Source: an uncultured Blautia sp.
Lineage (GTDB): Bacteria > Bacillota > Clostridia > Lachnospirales > Lachnospiraceae
DNA: 64,000 nucleotides
Direction of reading: 5' to 3'
NCBI GenBank assembly: GCA_900551075.1
Contig: URVB01000004.1
Coordinates: forward strand, 92,258 to 156,257
Part shown: positions 61,998 through 64,000 of the stretch, in pieces
Numbering within the stretch: position 1 is the stretch's first letter
Layout: each line of letters opens with the position of its first letter
Notes under the pieces: generated by a model
Told to the model about the DNA's origin: nothing
What the model saw: only the letters and a program-made list of their open reading frames with translations
Database searches by the model: none
Program-made: the position numbers and the translations under genes

Positions 61998-64000
61998 ATG
62001 AGAATAAAACGATTTGGGATAAATTGTCTGGTCGTAATCATTCTTAGCAGCATTTTCTTAGGCTGTTATTCTTATACGAAAAGCGTTCAGACCTCCCTTT
62101 GGATGCAAAATGCGGAGCAGGCCCTGGAGATTACAAGCCAGGGCGGTCATGCATTTGAAAATTACATTACAATAGAACAGGATCGGGTACATAGTTTAGC
62201 CAATAAGATGTCGGAGATGGAATCTCACGAGGAAAGCAAAATATTGAATAATCTGAATTTGCTCGGTGAGACGTCCAATTATACCGTTGTGGATTTGGAG
62301 CATGGATTGCTGTACTCAAACCGTCTGGAAGACCGGCGCTTGCTGAGCTCGGAGGAGCTGGCGTTTTATCGTACCTTTTCCGGTAAGGGCATCAGAGAAA
62401 ACTATTTGAATATCTATGACGGACAGAATACCCTGGGAGTCTATGAATGCTTTCTGTTTGCCGATGGTACGCAGGGGTTGATGCAGAAGGGGGAGAAGGT
62501 CTCTGAACTATCAAAAAAGTTTTCTATTTCCTTCTATGATGACAGTGGTTTTTCTTATATTACCAATCAGGCTGGAGAGGTTCTGATCCGCCCCTACCAT
62601 AAAAACAGCAACCGGACGTTTTTAAATATTTTTGACGTGATCGCAGAAGAAAACAGTGAGGAGGACATTCAGGCCTTTCAGGCAAGCCTGGCAAAGGGGC
62701 ATTCGGGGGTAATACAGTTTTCCTTTAACGGCGCAGAGAACATAGTTACCTTTTCGCCGATAAAAGTCATTGACGGCTGGTATATCATTTCCGTAATCCC
62801 AAGCAGCGTCATTATGGAATATACCGACTATATTCTGCAGTCGTCCCGGATATTTATTTTTGCTGTTTTTATTGTGCTTATCTTCGGTCTCATACTCCTG
62901 CTTTTTGAACGGCAGAGCCGTAAGCGCATTGAAAAAAAGGAGCAGGATATACAATACCGCGAACAGCTATTCAGTATTCTTTCAGAAAATATAGACGATG
63001 TGTTTTTGATGCTGAACAGTGAGGCTTATACGGTAGAATATGTGACTCCCAATGTGAAGCGTGTGCTTGGCATTTCCCAGGATCAGGCAGCAGCAGATCT
63101 TGAATCTTTAGGAAAAGCCACATACATAGATGGAAAGTCCGTTTCCTATTCGGAGCTGGCTTCGATGGCACCAGGCCAGTCAATTATCATGGAAAGTGAG
63201 CGTACTCATCGGGAAACCGGGGAAAAACGGTGGTTTTACGAAACGGTTTACCGGGTGGGTTCCGGCCAGTCGGATAAGTTTATCGTAGTGTTGTCAGACA
63301 GAACCAGGGACAGGCAGAGTAAGTTTGCGTTAGAAACGGCATTGAATGCGGCGAATGCCGCCAATAAAGCCAAAAGCACTTTTTTAAATAATATCAGCCA
63401 TGATATCCGGACTCCCATGAATGCGATCGTAGGTCTTACCGTGCTGCTGAATCATGATGCCGGCGATCCGGAACGGGTAAAGGAATACACGAGGAAGATT
63501 ACGGCTTCCAGCCAGTATCTCCTGGGATTAATAAACGACGTATTGGATATGAGCAAGATTGAGAGCGGAAAAACAAGGCTGAACATCACGGAAATTAATC
63601 TGGCAGAGCTTATAGACGAACTGGGAACCATGATCCGGCCGCAGACCAAAGCAAAGCATCAGGAATTTGAGCTCTTTCTGAAGGATGTTGCATCTGAACA
63701 TTTAATCGGCGACAGGATGAGAATCAACCAGGTGCTGATTAACATCCTGTCGAATGCTGTAAAATATACCCCGGCCGGCGGCAGGATTCAAATGACGGTG
63801 TCCCAGCTTCCGCAAAAGACAAAAGATTTTGCCCGGCTGCGGTTTGAGGTTCAGGATAATGGCATTGGTATGTCGGAGGAGTTTTTAAATGTTATTTTTG
63901 AGCCCTTTGCAAGAGAAATCAATAGTGTGACGAATCAGATCCAGGGGACCGGCCTTGGAATGCCGATCACCAAAAATCTGGTAGAGCTTATGGGCGGGGC
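61998..64000 (+). CDS. Sensor histidine kinase (possibly hybrid), cut by window end
   Basis: The reading is open from ATG 61998 (GGAGGAAATAAAA upstream) to the window end, 667 codons. Membrane segments lie at about residues 10-26 (CLVVIILSSIFLGCYSY) and 280-300 (IFIFAVFIVLIFGLILLLFE), enclosing an extracellular sensor domain of about 250 residues (Cache-like by position). A PAS-like domain (about 320-430) reads LFSILSENIDDVFLMLN. The HisKA domain has phospho-His468 in FLNNISHDIRTPMNAIVGL. The ATPase domain shows NILSNAVKYTP, VQDNGIGMSEEF and GTGLGMPITKNLV. Kinases of this kind in this group usually end with a receiver domain, which would lie beyond the window. It follows the lipoprotein gene by 18 bases and is a likely partner of the receiver protein upstream. 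Confidence 0.9.
   Translation, partial: MRIKRFGINCLVVIILSSIFLGCYSYTKSVQTSLWMQNAEQALEITSQGGHAFENYITIEQDRVHSLANKMSEMESHEESKILNNLNLLGETSNYTVVDLEHGLLYSNRLEDRRLLSSEELAFYRTFSGKGIRENYLNIYDGQNTLGVYECFLFADGTQGLMQKGEKVSELSKKFSISFYDDSGFSYITNQAGEVLIRPYHKNSNRTFLNIFDVIAEENSEEDIQAFQASLAKGHSGVIQFSFNGAENIVTFSPIKVIDGWYIISVIPSSVIMEYTDYILQSSRIFIFAVFIVLIFGLILLLFERQSRKRIEKKEQDIQYREQLFSILSENIDDVFLMLNSEAYTVEYVTPNVKRVLGISQDQAAADLESLGKATYIDGKSVSYSELASMAPGQSIIMESERTHRETGEKRWFYETVYRVGSGQSDKFIVVLSDRTRDRQSKFALETALNAANAANKAKSTFLNNISHDIRTPMNAIVGLTVLLNHDAGDPERVKEYTRKITASSQYLLGLINDVLDMSKIESGKTRLNITEINLAELIDELGTMIRPQTKAKHQEFELFLKDVASEHLIGDRMRINQVLINILSNAVKYTPAGGRIQMTVSQLPQKTKDFARLRFEVQDNGIGMSEEFLNVIFEPFAREINSVTNQIQGTGLGMPITKNLVELMGG

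Noticed and set aside
1..64000. rRNA or tRNA genes
   Set aside because: No rRNA core sequence and no tRNA-like cloverleaf with TTCGA-type arm was noticed in the intergenic spaces, though a covariance-model scan would be needed to be certain.

Overview
The window looks like a chromosomal segment of a low-to-medium G+C Gram-positive gut anaerobe of the Clostridia, most likely Lachnospiraceae (Blautia / Clostridium cluster XIVa type). This rests on protein similarity recognised by eye: strong AGGAGG ribosome sites with frequent TTG/GTG starts, a greA-lysS pair, YesL/YesM/YesN-type sugar regulation, LplB/YtcP-type permeases, Tn1549/Tn4451-type transposon debris and large receiver/HD-GYP/GGDEF proteins. 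No rRNA, tRNA or CRISPR array was found.

Region 1 (1-11.3 kb, + strand) is a pentose gene cluster. It holds the end of a cupin protein, a RbsA/RbsC/RbsB-type sugar ABC transporter, a FucU-type mutarotase, a DUF4432 epimerase, a full-length metal-binding cupin paralogous to the first, an L-xylulokinase-like FGGY kinase, a Gfo/Idh/MocA oxidoreductase, an L-ribulose/L-xylulose-5-phosphate 3-epimerase and a 4-epimerase. Together they outline import of a sugar, L-xylulose, L-xylulose-5-P, L-ribulose-5-P, D-xylulose-5-P. The isomerase that would make the ketose is not a known family here, and the paired cupins are the best candidates.

Region 2 (11.3-26.4 kb) is mostly housekeeping: a UPF0303 protein, a broken MATE transporter behind a leader terminator, a CvfB-like S1 protein, dnaE, pfkA, a Ktr/Trk potassium uptake pair, an rRNA methyltransferase, NfeD plus SPFH, argF, birA, a small conserved protein and a dus gene broken by an in-frame TAG.

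Region 3 (26.5-41.3 kb) is a glycoside locus: YesL-like protein, two permeases and a lipoprotein for oligosaccharide import, GH42 beta-galactosidase, a YesM/YesN-type two-component system, GH31 alpha-xylosidase and GH3 beta-glucosidase. Galactosidase, xylosidase and glucosidase together match the activities needed to dismantle imported xyloglucan oligosaccharides. greA and lysS follow (41.4-43.6 kb).

Region 4 (43.7-57.7 kb) is an accessory graveyard. It contains a frameshifted conjugative-element gene, shattered serine recombinase and Abi-like pieces, two broken KTR-domain genes flanking TnpV and a TetR/ABC-exporter cassette with clear operators, small cargo genes (GNAT, DUF3788, DUF3795, M23 peptidase, acetyltransferase, two AraC regulators, a C45-type hydrolase), a truncated LysR gene and a four-copy 32-bp hairpin repeat.

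Region 5 (57.8-64 kb) is a signalling block: a receiver-HD-GYP-GGDEF protein, a substrate-binding lipoprotein without permeases and a hybrid-type sensor kinase running off the window. A direct-repeat-activated promoter probably drives it.
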